64,000 bases of DNA from Candidatus Bathyarchaeota archaeon. GTDB taxonomy: Archaea; Thermoproteota; Bathyarchaeia; Bathyarchaeales; Bathycorpusculaceae. The notes under the pieces were generated by a model, which worked only from the letters and a program-made list of their open reading frames with translations, searched no databases and was not told the origin of the DNA. The stretch lies in contig CAIUPH010000066.1 in NCBI GenBank assembly GCA_903901015.1, forward strand, positions 1-64,000, written 5' to 3'. Made by a program: the position numbers and the translations under genes. Of the stretch, positions 1 through 8,977 are shown piece by piece (the first letter of the stretch is position 1; each line of letters begins with the position of its first letter).

Positions 1-181
1 CCCAGCCCCAGCCGAAGGCTCCTGTGTCGTATGTGTAGTAGTCAGAGTATGTGTTGACTGCTGAGTACGCGAGTGCGCCAAGGGCAAGGAATGCAATTGA
101 AATTAATAGCCCGAATATTCCGCCTAGCAATGATAGAACGTATGCTGCTGTTGGTTTGTTTTGAACTTGGTTTTGGTACAT
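1..181 (-). CDS. Small membrane protein, 3' part outside window
   Basis: This gene is not in the ORF track because it runs off the left edge. Read on the minus strand from ATG at 181, it begins MYQNQVQNKPTAAYVLSLLG and continues through one strongly hydrophobic segment (about residues 14-42). A Tyr-rich stretch then leads off the window. A purine-rich GAGGAG site lies upstream of the ATG. The polar N-terminus followed by a Gly-rich membrane helix resembles small archaeal multi-pass membrane proteins of unknown function. About 60 codons are visible, so no function can be assigned. The neighbour at 296-1033 is on the same strand upstream. Confidence 0.65.
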   Translation of the reverse strand, partial: MYQNQVQNKPTAAYVLSLLGGIFGLLISIAFLALGALAYSAVNTYSDYYTYDTGAFGWGW

Positions 182-295
182 TTTTTTCTTTTTTCTCCTC
201 TAAATTGAAACATTTCTTTGTGTGCAAGGTGTATAAAACGTTTTTGCGCTTGCTTGCGATGCAAGAAAACGACAAGTATATTTTGACATTTTCAC

Positions 296-1033
296 TCAAG
301 AAAACTTGTTCAGGTTCTGAGAAATCGTTTTCAGGTCTTTTGCAATGCAATCTGGCTCTTGCTTGCTTTCTTGGAGGTCTTTTAGGCTGTTGAACTGCGA
401 GGGCACAAACACCGTTTTTAGTCCTGCCGCTTTGGCGCCTTTGATGTCTTCAATTGGGCTGTCGCCGATGTAGATGGCTTCGCTGGATTGGATTTTGAGG
501 CAGTTTAGGGTGTGTTGGAATATGTGGCTGCTGGGTTTTCTCCAGCCAACTTCCTCCGAAACCACTACAGCATTGAAGAACTCGTTTATTCCCACTTTTC
601 TTAGGCTCTTGTAGATGACGGGTGCATAAGTAAAGTTTGAAATCAACGCCGTCTTACCCTGCTGCTGGGCTTGGCGAAGCAGTTTTTTGGCGCCTTCCCT
701 CAGCTCGAGGGTGTCGATGAAGTCTTGGAAGAAAACGTTGAGTGCCGCTTTGATTCGAGGGTCATCAGCCGTGACGGTGAAGCTCAGGTTGCACAACGCC
801 TCCGCCACCCAGACCGCGTTGGTTACTTCCCTCAGCTCCTCGTAACGCACCTTGCGGTATTTCTCATGCGTCAAACTGTAAGCAGATAAAAATTTGTCTT
901 TGTCAACTCCGAATCCCTCAGCCACAAGTGCACTGTAGAGGTTCAGTTTTGATGCTTCCATGCTGTAGTTTCTGCAGTTAACCAACGTGCCGATGTAATC
1001 AAAAGTTACCGCTTTACAGGGCATGGGAGTCAC
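296..1033 (-). CDS. HAD-superfamily hydrolase with variant motif I
   Basis: This is a 245-aa haloacid dehalogenase-like hydrolase. HAD enzymes use a motif I Asp nucleophile to hydrolyse phosphate esters or C-halogen bonds. Motif I reads TFDYIGTLVN, so the nucleophile Asp12 is present but the usual second Asp (DxD) is Ile14. Motif II is SNFT, the motif III Lys lies in GWRKPSS, and motif IV is IYIGDSPIEDIKGA. Loss of the second Asp is typical of haloacid dehalogenases (DxY) rather than phosphatases, so the reaction is uncertain. The start overlaps the end of the upstream hypB-like gene by 4 bp, which indicates one transcript with the HypA/HypB pair. ATG at 1024 is an alternative start. Confidence 0.8.
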   Translation of the reverse strand: MTPMPCKAVTFDYIGTLVNCRNYSMEASKLNLYSALVAEGFGVDKDKFLSAYSLTHEKYRKVRYEELREVTNAVWVAEALCNLSFTVTADDPRIKAALNVFFQDFIDTLELREGAKKLLRQAQQQGKTALISNFTYAPVIYKSLRKVGINEFFNAVVVSEEVGWRKPSSHIFQHTLNCLKIQSSEAIYIGDSPIEDIKGAKAAGLKTVFVPSQFNSLKDLQESKQEPDCIAKDLKTISQNLNKFS

Positions 1034-1767
1034 TTTTTGTGTTTTGCCGCTTTTTTGATTTGCGCCATTGATTTGCCGACCGCGGTTTCCAGCAATTTCT
1101 CTGGGCTGCCGATTGCCTCTTCCACTGTTGTGTCAAACGGGATTGCGCCAAGGTACCTTAAACCCAGCTTCTCCGAGGCCAATTCAACCGCGTTTGACTT
1201 GTCCATCTTCATGTTTTCAACAACGCCCACTATGGGCATCTTTAGTTCGCAGAGCAGCGTAACCTGTTTTTTGACAACTTCAAAAGCCAGAAGCGACGGC
1301 GTGGTAATTATTAGGAATTCTATGCGGTCAACCAACCGCACCAAATCGAGGACGGCATCGCCGATTCCGGGCGGCATGTCAATTATCAAATAATCCAACG
1401 TACCCCACTGGGTGACGGCTAGGAGTTCGATAAGTGCGTTTGAGACGTCTGCGCCGCGTAGGGGTGCAGGGTTGTCGCCCACGAAGTACACCAGCGACAT
1501 GTACTCTACGCCCATAAATGCGGGTGGAACTAAGCCCTTGTCTTCTTTGGGCTGCACACTTGAGGGCACCCCGAGGATTATGTGGGTTGAGGGACCCGTG
1601 AAATCCACGTCGAATAAACCGACTCTGCAGCCTTCTTTGGCGAGGGACAGCGCCAATGCGGTTGCAACCATGCTTTTGCCAACGCCACCTTTGCCGCTGG
1701 AAACAGCGATTATTCTGCCGATTTTTGCTAACCGCTGGTTAATCACGCTTATCCGCGGGTCAACCAC
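1030..1767 (-). CDS. MinD/Mrp-type ATPase, probable archaeal HypB substitute
   Basis: This is a P-loop ATPase of the MinD/Mrp family. The deviant Walker A is GKGGVGKS, followed by FDVDFTGPSTHIILG and DYLIIDMPPGIGD (Walker B region). In Thermococcales a MinD-type ATPase, the ATPase-type HypB, replaces the GTPase HypB and works with HypA in nickel insertion into [NiFe]-hydrogenase. The VDPRISVINQRLAKIGRII opening resembles that group as I remember it. The ORF track starts at TTG 1800, inside hypA. GTG at 1767 follows an AAAGGAG site and begins 2 bp after the hypA stop, so I prefer it (245 aa). The tight pairing with hypA is the main functional argument. A generic Fe-S scaffold (ApbC/Nbp35) role is the alternative. 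Confidence 0.78.
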   Translation of the reverse strand: MVDPRISVINQRLAKIGRIIAVSSGKGGVGKSMVATALALSLAKEGCRVGLFDVDFTGPSTHIILGVPSSVQPKEDKGLVPPAFMGVEYMSLVYFVGDNPAPLRGADVSNALIELLAVTQWGTLDYLIIDMPPGIGDAVLDLVRLVDRIEFLIITTPSLLAFEVVKKQVTLLCELKMPIVGVVENMKMDKSNAVELASEKLGLRYLGAIPFDTTVEEAIGSPEKLLETAVGKSMAQIKKAAKHKK

Positions 1768-1769
1768 GC

Positions 1770-2174
1770 TTATTTGGCTCCTTTTATGTCTTGAAGCCAA
1801 ACACCGCGTCCGCTGACGATTTCAAAGTCTGGACTGCCACATTTGGGGCACTTAACAAAAGTGTGTGCAACTTCGGGAACAAAATGGATAGCTTCAGCAG
1901 TGGTTTTATCGAGTTTTTTTAGGTTAAACTGCCAAGTGGTCGCGCAAACTCTACATGTGAGCGTTGACTTTGCTTTAAGGATGTGGAATTTGGCGTTTTT
2001 GAAAAGGTCTGTTTCAGTTTTCATCTGAGAGAGGGCAAATCGCAGAATCGGCGGTTCAGCCTGCTGGAGCTCACCCACTTTTATGGTGACTTCTGTGACT
2101 TCCTTGAGGTTTTCCTGCTCCGCAACCCGCTTGGCAGATGCGAGGATTGCTTCAGCCAATGCCCATTCATGCAT
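1770..2174 (-). CDS. hypA: HypA-like nickel metallochaperone
   Basis: This 134-aa protein begins MHE, which supplies the conserved N-terminal His used for nickel binding in HypA. It carries two CxxC pairs (CRVC near residue 77 and CPKC near residue 110) forming the structural zinc site. A long spacer between the two pairs resembles archaeal HypA proteins. HypA delivers nickel to [NiFe]-hydrogenase precursors together with HypB. It is the first gene of a minus-strand operon with the MinD-type ATPase and the HAD hydrolase. No hydrogenase structural gene or other hyp gene is in the window, so the client enzyme must lie elsewhere. Confidence 0.85.
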   Translation of the reverse strand: MHEWALAEAILASAKRVAEQENLKEVTEVTIKVGELQQAEPPILRFALSQMKTETDLFKNAKFHILKAKSTLTCRVCATTWQFNLKKLDKTTAEAIHFVPEVAHTFVKCPKCGSPDFEIVSGRGVWLQDIKGAK

Positions 2175-2223
2175 AACTTAACCTAACTTGCGGGACAATA
2201 AAAAAATATTGCGGATATCACGA

Positions 2224-2285
2224 ACCTATTTGCATCCTAATATCATATCATTGCAGAACCTATAGAGGGGTAGGTCGGTATTTGC
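2224..2285. repeat. Core-less copy of the dispersed intergenic repeat
   Basis: This intergenic stretch lies between hypA and the FMN reductase. It contains CCTATTTG, then TCCTAAT, then AACCTATAGAGGGGTAGGTC and GGTATT. The same blocks flank the hairpin-bounded core of the repeats near 44.0 kb and 58.3 kb, but here the roughly 130-bp core is missing. The block CATTGCAGAACCTAT closely matches the 58.3-kb copy. It could be an ancestral empty site or a deletion derivative. Confidence 0.55.
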
Positions 2286-2395
2286 GATTATTAGCTCCAA
2301 TAATAAAATAACCCAACCTCACAATTAGTTAAGCGGGTCAGCAAGTTTAAATCCGCTTGGTTGATTAACCCTAAATTGTATTGAGGGGGTTTTTA

Positions 2396-2956
2396 ATGTC
2401 CGAGAAAATTAAGGTCTTGGCTTTCGCGGGAAGCCTACGTAAAGGCTCATTTAACAAAGCGTTAATTCGCGCTGCTGTGGATGTGGCGCCTGAAAATGTT
2501 GCGATTGAGGTTTTCGATTTGGAGGGTATGCCACTTTTCAACCAGGATTTAGAAGCCACTCCACCTCAGAAGGTCAAGGAATTCAAGGAAAAAATCAGAG
2601 CCGCCGACGCGCTATTGATAGCCACTCCTGAATACAACTTTTCCATCCCGGGCGTCCTCAAAAACGCCATCGACTGCGCCTCAAGACCCAAAACCGACAC
2701 ACCCTTGGAGGGCAAACCAGTCGCCATCATGAGCGCATCCACAGGAAGGTTCGGAGGCGCCAGAGCACAGTACCAACTGCGGCAATCATTTATTTTCCTC
2801 AACATGCAACCAGTTAACCGCCCCGAAGTCATGCTCTCCGACGCATCGCATAACATAGATGCAGACGGAAACATAACTAACGAGCAAACCCGCCAACTCA
2901 TCCGCCAACTACTCGAAGCCCTTGCAGCATTGACAATCAAGCTCAAACAACAATAA
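2396..2956 (+). CDS. NADPH-dependent FMN reductase family protein
   Basis: This is a 186-aa flavodoxin-like protein of the NADPH-dependent FMN reductase / quinone reductase family. The FMN phosphate loop is visible as AGSLRKGSFNKAL near residue 11. The family motif TPEYNFSIPGVLKNAIDC and the loop SASTGRFGGARAQ follow. Such enzymes reduce quinones, azo compounds or chromate with NAD(P)H. The ORF track starts at TTG 2381, but GAGGGGG at 2383-2389 sits 6 nt before ATG 2396, so the ATG is preferred. A TATA-like TTTAAAT at 2346-2352 fits a short leader. It appears monocistronic. Confidence 0.88.
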   Translation: MSEKIKVLAFAGSLRKGSFNKALIRAAVDVAPENVAIEVFDLEGMPLFNQDLEATPPQKVKEFKEKIRAADALLIATPEYNFSIPGVLKNAIDCASRPKTDTPLEGKPVAIMSASTGRFGGARAQYQLRQSFIFLNMQPVNRPEVMLSDASHNIDADGNITNEQTRQLIRQLLEALAALTIKLKQQ

Positions 2957-3036
2957 ACTAACTTCACCAGTTTCAACGCTGACACAGCAAAGCCTTAAAA
3001 TCTTCAGGGTGCCACGTTAGGGATTGGCGATTCAAC

Positions 3037-4335
3037 ATGAGAGTCATAGCTGACCTGCACATTCATGGGCGTTACAGCCGAGCTACAAGCGAGCAAATGA
3101 GCATCGCTGAAATCGGGAAATGGGCGAAGATTAAGGGTTTGAACCTTGTGGGCACCGGCGATTTTACGCATCCAGATTGGCTCAAAGAAGTCAAGGACAC
3201 ACTTGCGCCCGATGGGGATTCGGGACTTTTCAAACTTGCCAGCGGAAACTCTCCCATACGCTTCATACTTACAACCGAAGTCTGTACAATCTTTGATTAC
3301 AAGGGCGAATCAAAGAAGGTTCATCACGTCATTCTGACTCCGTGGCTTGAAATCGCCGAGCAAATCAACGAGCGACTACAGAGTTTTGGCAGCTTAAGTA
3401 GCGACGGCAGACCAATCCTTAGCGTCTCCGCATCGCAGCTCGTCGAGGAAGTTATGGCGGTTTCAGGCGAAAACATGATTTTTCCAGCTCACGCTTGGAC
3501 GCCTTGGTTTAGCATCTTTGGCGCGTTTAGCGGTTTCGACACCGTGGAAGACTGCTATCAAGACATGACCAAGCACATCCACGCACTCGAAACGGGTTTA
3601 AGCAGTGACCCCGCGATGAACTGGCGCCTTAGCAAACTCGACAAGTACACATTGGTTTCGAACAGTGACTGCCACAGTTTCTGGCCTTGGCGCATCGGCA
3701 GGGAAGCCAACGTGTTTGAACTCGAAAAATTCAGCTACAGCGAAGTCACCGGCGCCATAATCGCCAATGACTCCGCGCGTTTCAAATTCACCATCGAAAC
3801 CGACCCCGCTTACGGCAAATACCACTGGACGGGACATCGAAACTGCAACGTCTCCCTTTCGCCCGCCGAAGCTATAAAATTCGGCAACATCTGCCCAGTC
3901 TGCAGAAGACCCCTCACCAAGGGCGTTGAGCAGCGGGTTGAGGAACTCGCGGACCGCCCAGCAACTTTTAGGCGTGAGGGGGCTCCTGGTTTTATGCGGC
4001 TTCTTCCGTTATCCGAAATCATCGCGACGGTGCTTGGGTCTGGTTCGCCTTCGACGCAGGCGGTTTGGAAAAATTTTAATTTGTTGGTTGAGAGATTCGG
4101 CGACGAATACGCGGTGCTGATTGACGCGCCCTTAGACGATATGGCAAAAGTGGTGGATGCACCCATTGCACAGGCGGTAGTGAAGGTTAGGGAAGGCAAC
4201 GCGAAAGTAACGCCTGGATACGACGGCGTGTACGGGCAGTTGGTCTTAGGCATCCAAGCACCGCCAACGGTTAAACTTAAACCCAAACTAATCCAGCCTA
4301 CCGTTAAGCAGAAGAGCATGACTGACTTCTGGTAA
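3037..4335 (+). CDS. Endonuclease Q (EndoQ), PHP-family DNA repair nuclease
   Basis: This 432-aa protein matches EndoQ, an archaeal nuclease that cuts 5' of deaminated bases and abasic sites. An N-terminal PHP metal-binding domain starts DLHIHGRYSRAT (about residues 6-17), followed by GTGDFTHPDW and NSDCHSFWPWRIGRE. A zinc-binding segment NICPVCRRPLTKGVEQRVEEL lies around residue 285; a first Cys at CNVS and the CPVC pair are visible. The last residues are QKSMTDFW, a canonical PIP box for binding PCNA. Thermococcal EndoQ is reported to act with PCNA, which agrees. ATG 3037 is the only convincing start. The downstream tldD gene is separated by 67 bp. Confidence 0.9.
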   Translation: MRVIADLHIHGRYSRATSEQMSIAEIGKWAKIKGLNLVGTGDFTHPDWLKEVKDTLAPDGDSGLFKLASGNSPIRFILTTEVCTIFDYKGESKKVHHVILTPWLEIAEQINERLQSFGSLSSDGRPILSVSASQLVEEVMAVSGENMIFPAHAWTPWFSIFGAFSGFDTVEDCYQDMTKHIHALETGLSSDPAMNWRLSKLDKYTLVSNSDCHSFWPWRIGREANVFELEKFSYSEVTGAIIANDSARFKFTIETDPAYGKYHWTGHRNCNVSLSPAEAIKFGNICPVCRRPLTKGVEQRVEELADRPATFRREGAPGFMRLLPLSEIIATVLGSGSPSTQAVWKNFNLLVERFGDEYAVLIDAPLDDMAKVVDAPIAQAVVKVREGNAKVTPGYDGVYGQLVLGIQAPPTVKLKPKLIQPTVKQKSMTDFW

Positions 4336-4402
4336 GCATCCTTCGAAATCAAATCGTTTAATTCCCCCAAACAAATCTAGCTTAACAAAGGACAGTTACT
4401 GC

Positions 4403-5788
4403 TTGAAAGACCTTATAGCAAAAATCACTAACACAGCCACCCAAAAGTTCGGGGCAAAATATGCTGAAGCCCGAGCGCAAAAACTCTACAAAACCAGTCT
4501 CACCCTCAAAGAGGAACGCGTAGAAGCAGCCAAACAAGGCATTGAAAACGGCGTTGCAATCCGCGTGCTGGTTAATGGCGCGTGGGGTTTTGCGTCTGTT
4601 GGCTCTTTTGACGACGCCATTTTGGAGAGTGCGGTTTCAGATGCGTGCAGAATGGCGAAACTGGCGAGTGCACGGTTGAAAACTCCGATTAAACTCGCGA
4701 ATACCAAAGTTGTTAACGACCGAGTTATATCCAAGCCAAAGAAGAATCCAGCGGACATCCAGATGGAAGAAAAAATAAAAACCGCCCTATCCATAAACAA
4801 GGCAAGCTTGGGTTTCGATAAACGGATTAAAAGTTGCTCAGTGGATTACTTTGATTTGACGGGCACCAGCACCTTCGCGAACAGCGAAGGCACGTTTATC
4901 GAGCAGGATAAACTGTATGTTTGGTCAAGAATAACCGCTTCAGCCGCCAGCGAAGGCGTTTTCACTTTTAGCCGCGAAGAAATCGGTTCCACCGCAGGCT
5001 ACGAACTGTTCGATACGCAGGTGCCTGAGGTTCTGGGCGTGAAGGTGGCGAAACTCGCGATTGAACAGCTAAACGCCAAATCCCCAAAGGGCGGAAAATT
5101 CCCAGTGGTTTTGGGTCCCAACGTGGTGGGGGTGTTTGTGCATGAGGCGTTTGGGCATTTGGCGGAGGCGGATTTGGCTTTGTCAGGCGGCGTACTAGAT
5201 AGTAATCTTGGCAAGAAAATCGGTTCAGATTTAGTAACGTTCTACGATGATGGCACCATCGAGGGCGCGTTTGGCGCGTTCAAGTATGACGACGAAGGCG
5301 TCCCATCGCATAAAACGCTGCTCATAAAAGACGGCGTCGTAACGGGTTTGATGCATAACCGAGAAACCGCACAGAAATTCAACGCCCAGCCCACTGGCAA
5401 CGCTCGGGCAGAAGACTTTCGCGTGGAACCTATCATACGAATGCGGTGCACGTACATGGCGCCAAAAGACCAATCATTTGAGGAACTAGTCAAAGGCGTC
5501 AAAGCGGGTTATTACTTTAAGAGTTTCAGGGGTGGACAAGCCAACCTTGATGGCACCTTCCAAGTGGGAATTCAGGAAGGATACGAAATCGTGAACGGCG
5601 AACTCGGCAGCGCAGTCCGCAACGCATCCATAAGCGGCAGCACATTGGAAACATTGCATAAGGTGGATGGTGTGGGAAAAGACTTCATGCTGGACCCTGG
5701 CAGATGCGGGAAGGGTCAAACAGCATTTATCAGTGACGGTGGACCGCACATACGAATCAGCGAGGTGGTTGTCGGTGGCAGTGCTTGA
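4403..5788 (+). CDS. tldD: TldD metalloprotease
   Basis: This 461-aa protein belongs to the TldD/PmbA (U62) family. The zinc motif HEAFGH is intact near residue 248, so this is the catalytic subunit. In bacteria TldD and TldE form a heterodimer that trims unfolded or modified peptides such as microcin precursors; archaeal substrates are largely unknown. The start is TTG 4403, with an AAAGGA site upstream. The stop lies inside the 5' end of the following tldE gene, so the two are translationally coupled, which is the usual arrangement. Confidence 0.93.
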   Translation: MKDLIAKITNTATQKFGAKYAEARAQKLYKTSLTLKEERVEAAKQGIENGVAIRVLVNGAWGFASVGSFDDAILESAVSDACRMAKLASARLKTPIKLANTKVVNDRVISKPKKNPADIQMEEKIKTALSINKASLGFDKRIKSCSVDYFDLTGTSTFANSEGTFIEQDKLYVWSRITASAASEGVFTFSREEIGSTAGYELFDTQVPEVLGVKVAKLAIEQLNAKSPKGGKFPVVLGPNVVGVFVHEAFGHLAEADLALSGGVLDSNLGKKIGSDLVTFYDDGTIEGAFGAFKYDDEGVPSHKTLLIKDGVVTGLMHNRETAQKFNAQPTGNARAEDFRVEPIIRMRCTYMAPKDQSFEELVKGVKAGYYFKSFRGGQANLDGTFQVGIQEGYEIVNGELGSAVRNASISGSTLETLHKVDGVGKDFMLDPGRCGKGQTAFISDGGPHIRISEVVVGGSA

Positions 5789-7139
5789 AAAAAACACGAT
5801 GATCAGTTTGGCAGAGGACGCTGTTAAGGCAGCACTTAAGCAGGGCGCTCAGGACGCGGAAGCTTACGTTTACGAGGGGCAAGCTTCAAACATAGGTATT
5901 GAACTGGGGCAAATCAGCAAGACCAACCGAATAATCGACCGTGGCATAGGAATAAGAGTAGCCGCCAACAAAGCCATCGGTTTTGCGTATACAAACATCG
6001 TTGAAGACCAAAAAGCCATCGAGAAAGCTGTCTCCGGCGCTTTGAGCGCAGCAAGAGCCAGCAAACCCGACCCAGACTGGAACGGACTCCCGCAAAAGAA
6101 AAACTACTCTGAAACCCATAAGACTTATGACAAAAAAATCTTGGCGCTCACATCAGAAGAACTCGTGAACATAGCTGCAACTATGCTGGATGCTGCGGGG
6201 CAAGTGGATAAGCGTGTGTTTCCAATCGAGGGCGGTATAGGAAGCGCCTACATCGCAAACGCCATCGCCAACTCAAACGGCGTCACAGGCTTTGACAGGG
6301 GAACAGTGATTGAATGCAGCGTAGCAACCTTGGCAAAGGAAGGCAACTCGGTTACGCCAGTGTGTTTTGAGTTCAACGCTGGAAGAACCTACAATCTTGA
6401 CCCCGCATGGATTGGAAGGGAAGCCGCAAAACTGGCGGTTTCAGCCCTCAAAACCAAGCCCGTTGAAACCAAATCAGGCAAAGTAATCCTCACACAGTTC
6501 GCTCTCCAAGACCTATTATCTTACACGTTAATCAACGCCATCCGAGCCGACAGCGTCCAACGTGACCAGTCACCGTTCAAGGGTAAACTCGGAGAAAAAG
6601 TCGCCTCAGAAAACCTCACAATCTACGACGACGGATTGTTCGCGGGTGGACTGCACACTTGGGCTTTCGACGGCGAAGGAGCCCCACACCAGAAAACCCC
6701 AGTCATAGAGAAAGGCATCCTCAAAAACTTCCTCTACGACAACTACTCAGCCAGAAAAGATGGCAAAGAAAGCACGGGCAACGCTTCACGGGCAGGGTAC
6801 CTATCAACGCCTGGAATCGATACTACAAACTTCCACATAATGCCAGGAACCAAAACCGCCCAGGAAATGCTGAGCGAAGTGGACGACGGCTTAATCATCT
6901 ACTACCTCCAAGGTGCCCACAGCAGCAACCCAGTCAGCGGCGAATTCTCGGTTGTTGCAACGCCAGCGTGGAAAATCAAGAACGGAGAAATAACCCATTG
7001 TTCACGCGGCGTTATGTTGGCGGGCAACATCTTTGAACTGCTCAAAAATATCAGCGTCGTCGGCGGCAACGAGCGGCAGATGGGGCAATTGATTGCGCCG
7101 TGGATTCAAGTTGAAAACGTCAGGGTAATCGGGCAGTAA
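5781..7139 (+). CDS. pmbA: TldE (PmbA) partner subunit
   Basis: This is the second subunit of the TldD/TldE pair. It shares the fold with TldD but has no HExxxH, as expected for TldE. The C-terminal motifs [20 protein letters not shown] and [15 protein letters not shown] are family hallmarks. The ORF track start at 5667 lies deep within tldD. GTG 5781 (8-bp overlap with tldD, GAGGTGG 12 nt upstream) or ATG 5799 is more likely; I chose GTG. The product is about 452 aa. It converges on the glycosyltransferase gene, with only 2 bp between the stop codons. Confidence 0.88.
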   Translation: MLEKNTMISLAEDAVKAALKQGAQDAEAYVYEGQASNIGIELGQISKTNRIIDRGIGIRVAANKAIGFAYTNIVEDQKAIEKAVSGALSAARASKPDPDWNGLPQKKNYSETHKTYDKKILALTSEELVNIAATMLDAAGQVDKRVFPIEGGIGSAYIANAIANSNGVTGFDRGTVIECSVATLAKEGNSVTPVCFEFNAGRTYNLDPAWIGREAAKLAVSALKTKPVETKSGKVILTQFALQDLLSYTLINAIRADSVQRDQSPFKGKLGEKVASENLTIYDDGLFAGGLHTWAFDGEGAPHQKTPVIEKGILKNFLYDNYSARKDGKESTGNASRAGYLSTPGIDTTNFHIMPGTKTAQEMLSEVDDGLIIYYLQGAHSSNPVSGEFSVVATPAWKIKNGEITHCSRGVMLAGNIFELLKNISVVGGNERQMGQLIAPWIQVENVRVIGQ

Positions 7140-7141
7140 AC

Positions 7142-8353
7142 TCAGGTTGCTTTAGCCCAGAAGCTCTTGTGGTACTCGCCCAAGACGCCTTCGTAGATGC
7201 TTTTGGTTTGTTTGGCGATTTTTTCCCAATCGTACTTTTCCTGAACTCGCCGATACGCGTTTTCCTTTATGTATCTGGCGTAGTTTGCATCGAGCAGAAC
7301 CTTTGATATGCCCCAAGCCAGCGAATCGGGGTTGTTAGGGTAAACTTTTACGCCTGTGACATCGTGCTCGATGATTTCGGATAAGCCGCCTGTGTCAGAT
7401 GCAACCACGGGGCTCCTTGCCGCCATAGCTTCCAAAGCTACGATGCCGAAGGGTTCAAAGAGCGAGGGCACAACAGACACGTCCGCTACCTGTTGCAGTT
7501 TAAGCAATGTAGGCTCGTCCATGAAGCCTTCGAAGAGCACCTTATGTTCCAAGCCCATGCTGCGAACGATGTTTAGGAGCTGCTCTTTCATGTAGCCGCT
7601 GCCGACGATTATGAATTTAGCGTTTACTTTGCTGAGGATTTTGGGCACTGCGTTGATGAGTACGTGGATGCCTTTCTCATAGACCAACCGCCCCACGAAG
7701 AGCACGATTTTTTCTTCAGGCAAAGCAAACTTGCTTCTGAACTCCCTAAAGTCGCCGTTGACGTAATAGTTGTAGATGTTTACTCCGTTTGGCACCATGA
7801 CCAGTTTGTCGCTGGGTAAACCGTAAGCGTATTTCACGTGGGAAATCATGTAGTCGCTGCAGCAGATTACTTTCCAAGCCTCATACGTGAGCCACGCTTC
7901 GGTTTCATGAATCATCTTCTCCGTTGCGGAGTGCAAGCCGTCTCTTCTGCCAAGCTCAGTCGAATGCATAGTTACCAAGAGGGGTTTTCGGAAAACATGT
8001 TTTAAGCCGATGCCAGCGTTTGCCACGAGCCAATCGTGGGCGTGGAAAACGTCGATTTTATCGGCGATTTTCCGTGTGAGCGCAGCGGTTTCCCGTTGCA
8101 TGTTCATGTTCATCAGGTAAACCCATGTGGCGAAGTCAGGCGACGGATTCTTGTAGGAGTCGATTCGGTAGATTTCTACGTCGTCAATTACTTCGTGGGC
8201 TGGTGCCCCTGGGAAATCGCAGGTTACCACGTAGACTTTCACGCCTTGTTTGGCTAAGTGTTTGGATAAGAAGTAGATGTGGGGGGATATGCCTCCGATG
8301 ACTCTTGGCGGATACTCCCAGCTGAGCATCATGACGGTTAATTTGTCTTTCAT
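7142..8353 (-). CDS. GT4-type glycosyltransferase (glycogen synthase-like)
   Basis: This 403-aa GT-B enzyme belongs to family GT4. It opens with MLSWEYPPRVIGGISPHIYF, the donor-side Gly loop typical of glycogen-synthase-like enzymes. It has HAHDWL near residue 105 and PNGVN mid-protein. The nucleotide-sugar motif EPFGIVALEAMAARSPVVAS (EX7E) is near residue 300. It likely transfers glucose from a nucleotide sugar to an alpha-glucan, inferred from the GH57 gene upstream. Its ATG overlaps the stop of the half-glycosyltransferase gene by 4 bp (ATGA). Role in a surface glycan rather than glycogen is possible. Confidence 0.87.
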   Translation of the reverse strand: MKDKLTVMMLSWEYPPRVIGGISPHIYFLSKHLAKQGVKVYVVTCDFPGAPAHEVIDDVEIYRIDSYKNPSPDFATWVYLMNMNMQRETAALTRKIADKIDVFHAHDWLVANAGIGLKHVFRKPLLVTMHSTELGRRDGLHSATEKMIHETEAWLTYEAWKVICCSDYMISHVKYAYGLPSDKLVMVPNGVNIYNYYVNGDFREFRSKFALPEEKIVLFVGRLVYEKGIHVLINAVPKILSKVNAKFIIVGSGYMKEQLLNIVRSMGLEHKVLFEGFMDEPTLLKLQQVADVSVVPSLFEPFGIVALEAMAARSPVVASDTGGLSEIIEHDVTGVKVYPNNPDSLAWGISKVLLDANYARYIKENAYRRVQEKYDWEKIAKQTKSIYEGVLGEYHKSFWAKAT

Positions 8354-8970
8354 TCTTCCGCCTCCGCCATGCTTCCGTAGAGTTTTAGTATTTCTTCTAT
8401 CCAGACGCTGGGGTCAGTGGATATGACGGTTATTTTTTCTTTGGGAACCTTGTAGATTCTGTTGACTTCGTCTTTCATCCATTCGGATTTTACGCTTATC
8501 CGTTTTGCCTCATAGAAACCCAGCCACTCGATGCTCTTTATCGCCATGTTGTATGATGCGTTGGCGTTTGGTGAACGCTGGTCCTCCAAGCTTTCAACGG
8601 AAAAAATAAACGGGATGCCCAAACCGTTTTTTAAGGTTACGGCGGCTGGGATAAAATGCCAGTCGTGCACATCGATTAAGTCCACCTGCTTGTTTGATTC
8701 GTAGTAGATGTCGGCGGCTGCCCGCTCGATTTCCTGATTTAAAGTTAAAACCCACGTCAACACGCCGATGTGGTTTCGAACGGGGTTAGCTACTCTGAAA
8801 GTTTTTACCCCGCTGGGCTCCGTGGTTTGCCCCGTAGCCGAATCATCGTATGTTACGATGTTAACTTCCACTTTGTTTTGGGCAAGCTGAGTTGACATGG
8901 CGCTTATGTACCCTGAAAGTTGACCGACCACCCTAGGCGGATACTCCCAAGAAAAAATGATAGCCCGCAT
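8350..8970 (-). CDS. Half-length GT-B glycosyltransferase (N-terminal domain only)
   Basis: This 206-aa protein aligns by eye with the first half of its downstream neighbour. Shared features are IIFSWEYPPRVVG at the start, VLTWVLTLNQEIER against the neighbour's WVYLMNMNMQRETA, and VHDWHF where the neighbour has AHDWL. It stops before the C-terminal Rossmann domain that binds the sugar nucleotide, so it lacks the EX7E motif. Alone it should not be catalytic. The end is clean and coupled by 4 bp to the intact GT4, which argues for a maintained accessory subunit rather than decay. No frameshifted C-terminal half is visible downstream. Confidence 0.8.
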   Translation of the reverse strand: MRAIIFSWEYPPRVVGQLSGYISAMSTQLAQNKVEVNIVTYDDSATGQTTEPSGVKTFRVANPVRNHIGVLTWVLTLNQEIERAAADIYYESNKQVDLIDVHDWHFIPAAVTLKNGLGIPFIFSVESLEDQRSPNANASYNMAIKSIEWLGFYEAKRISVKSEWMKDEVNRIYKVPKEKITVISTDPSVWIEEILKLYGSMAEAEE

Positions 8971-8977
8971 GTTTCCA

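Noticed and set aside
8350-8970. Frameshifted full-length glycosyltransferase
   Set aside because: No C-terminal half is found in any frame downstream; the next gene is a complete enzyme with its own N-terminal domain.
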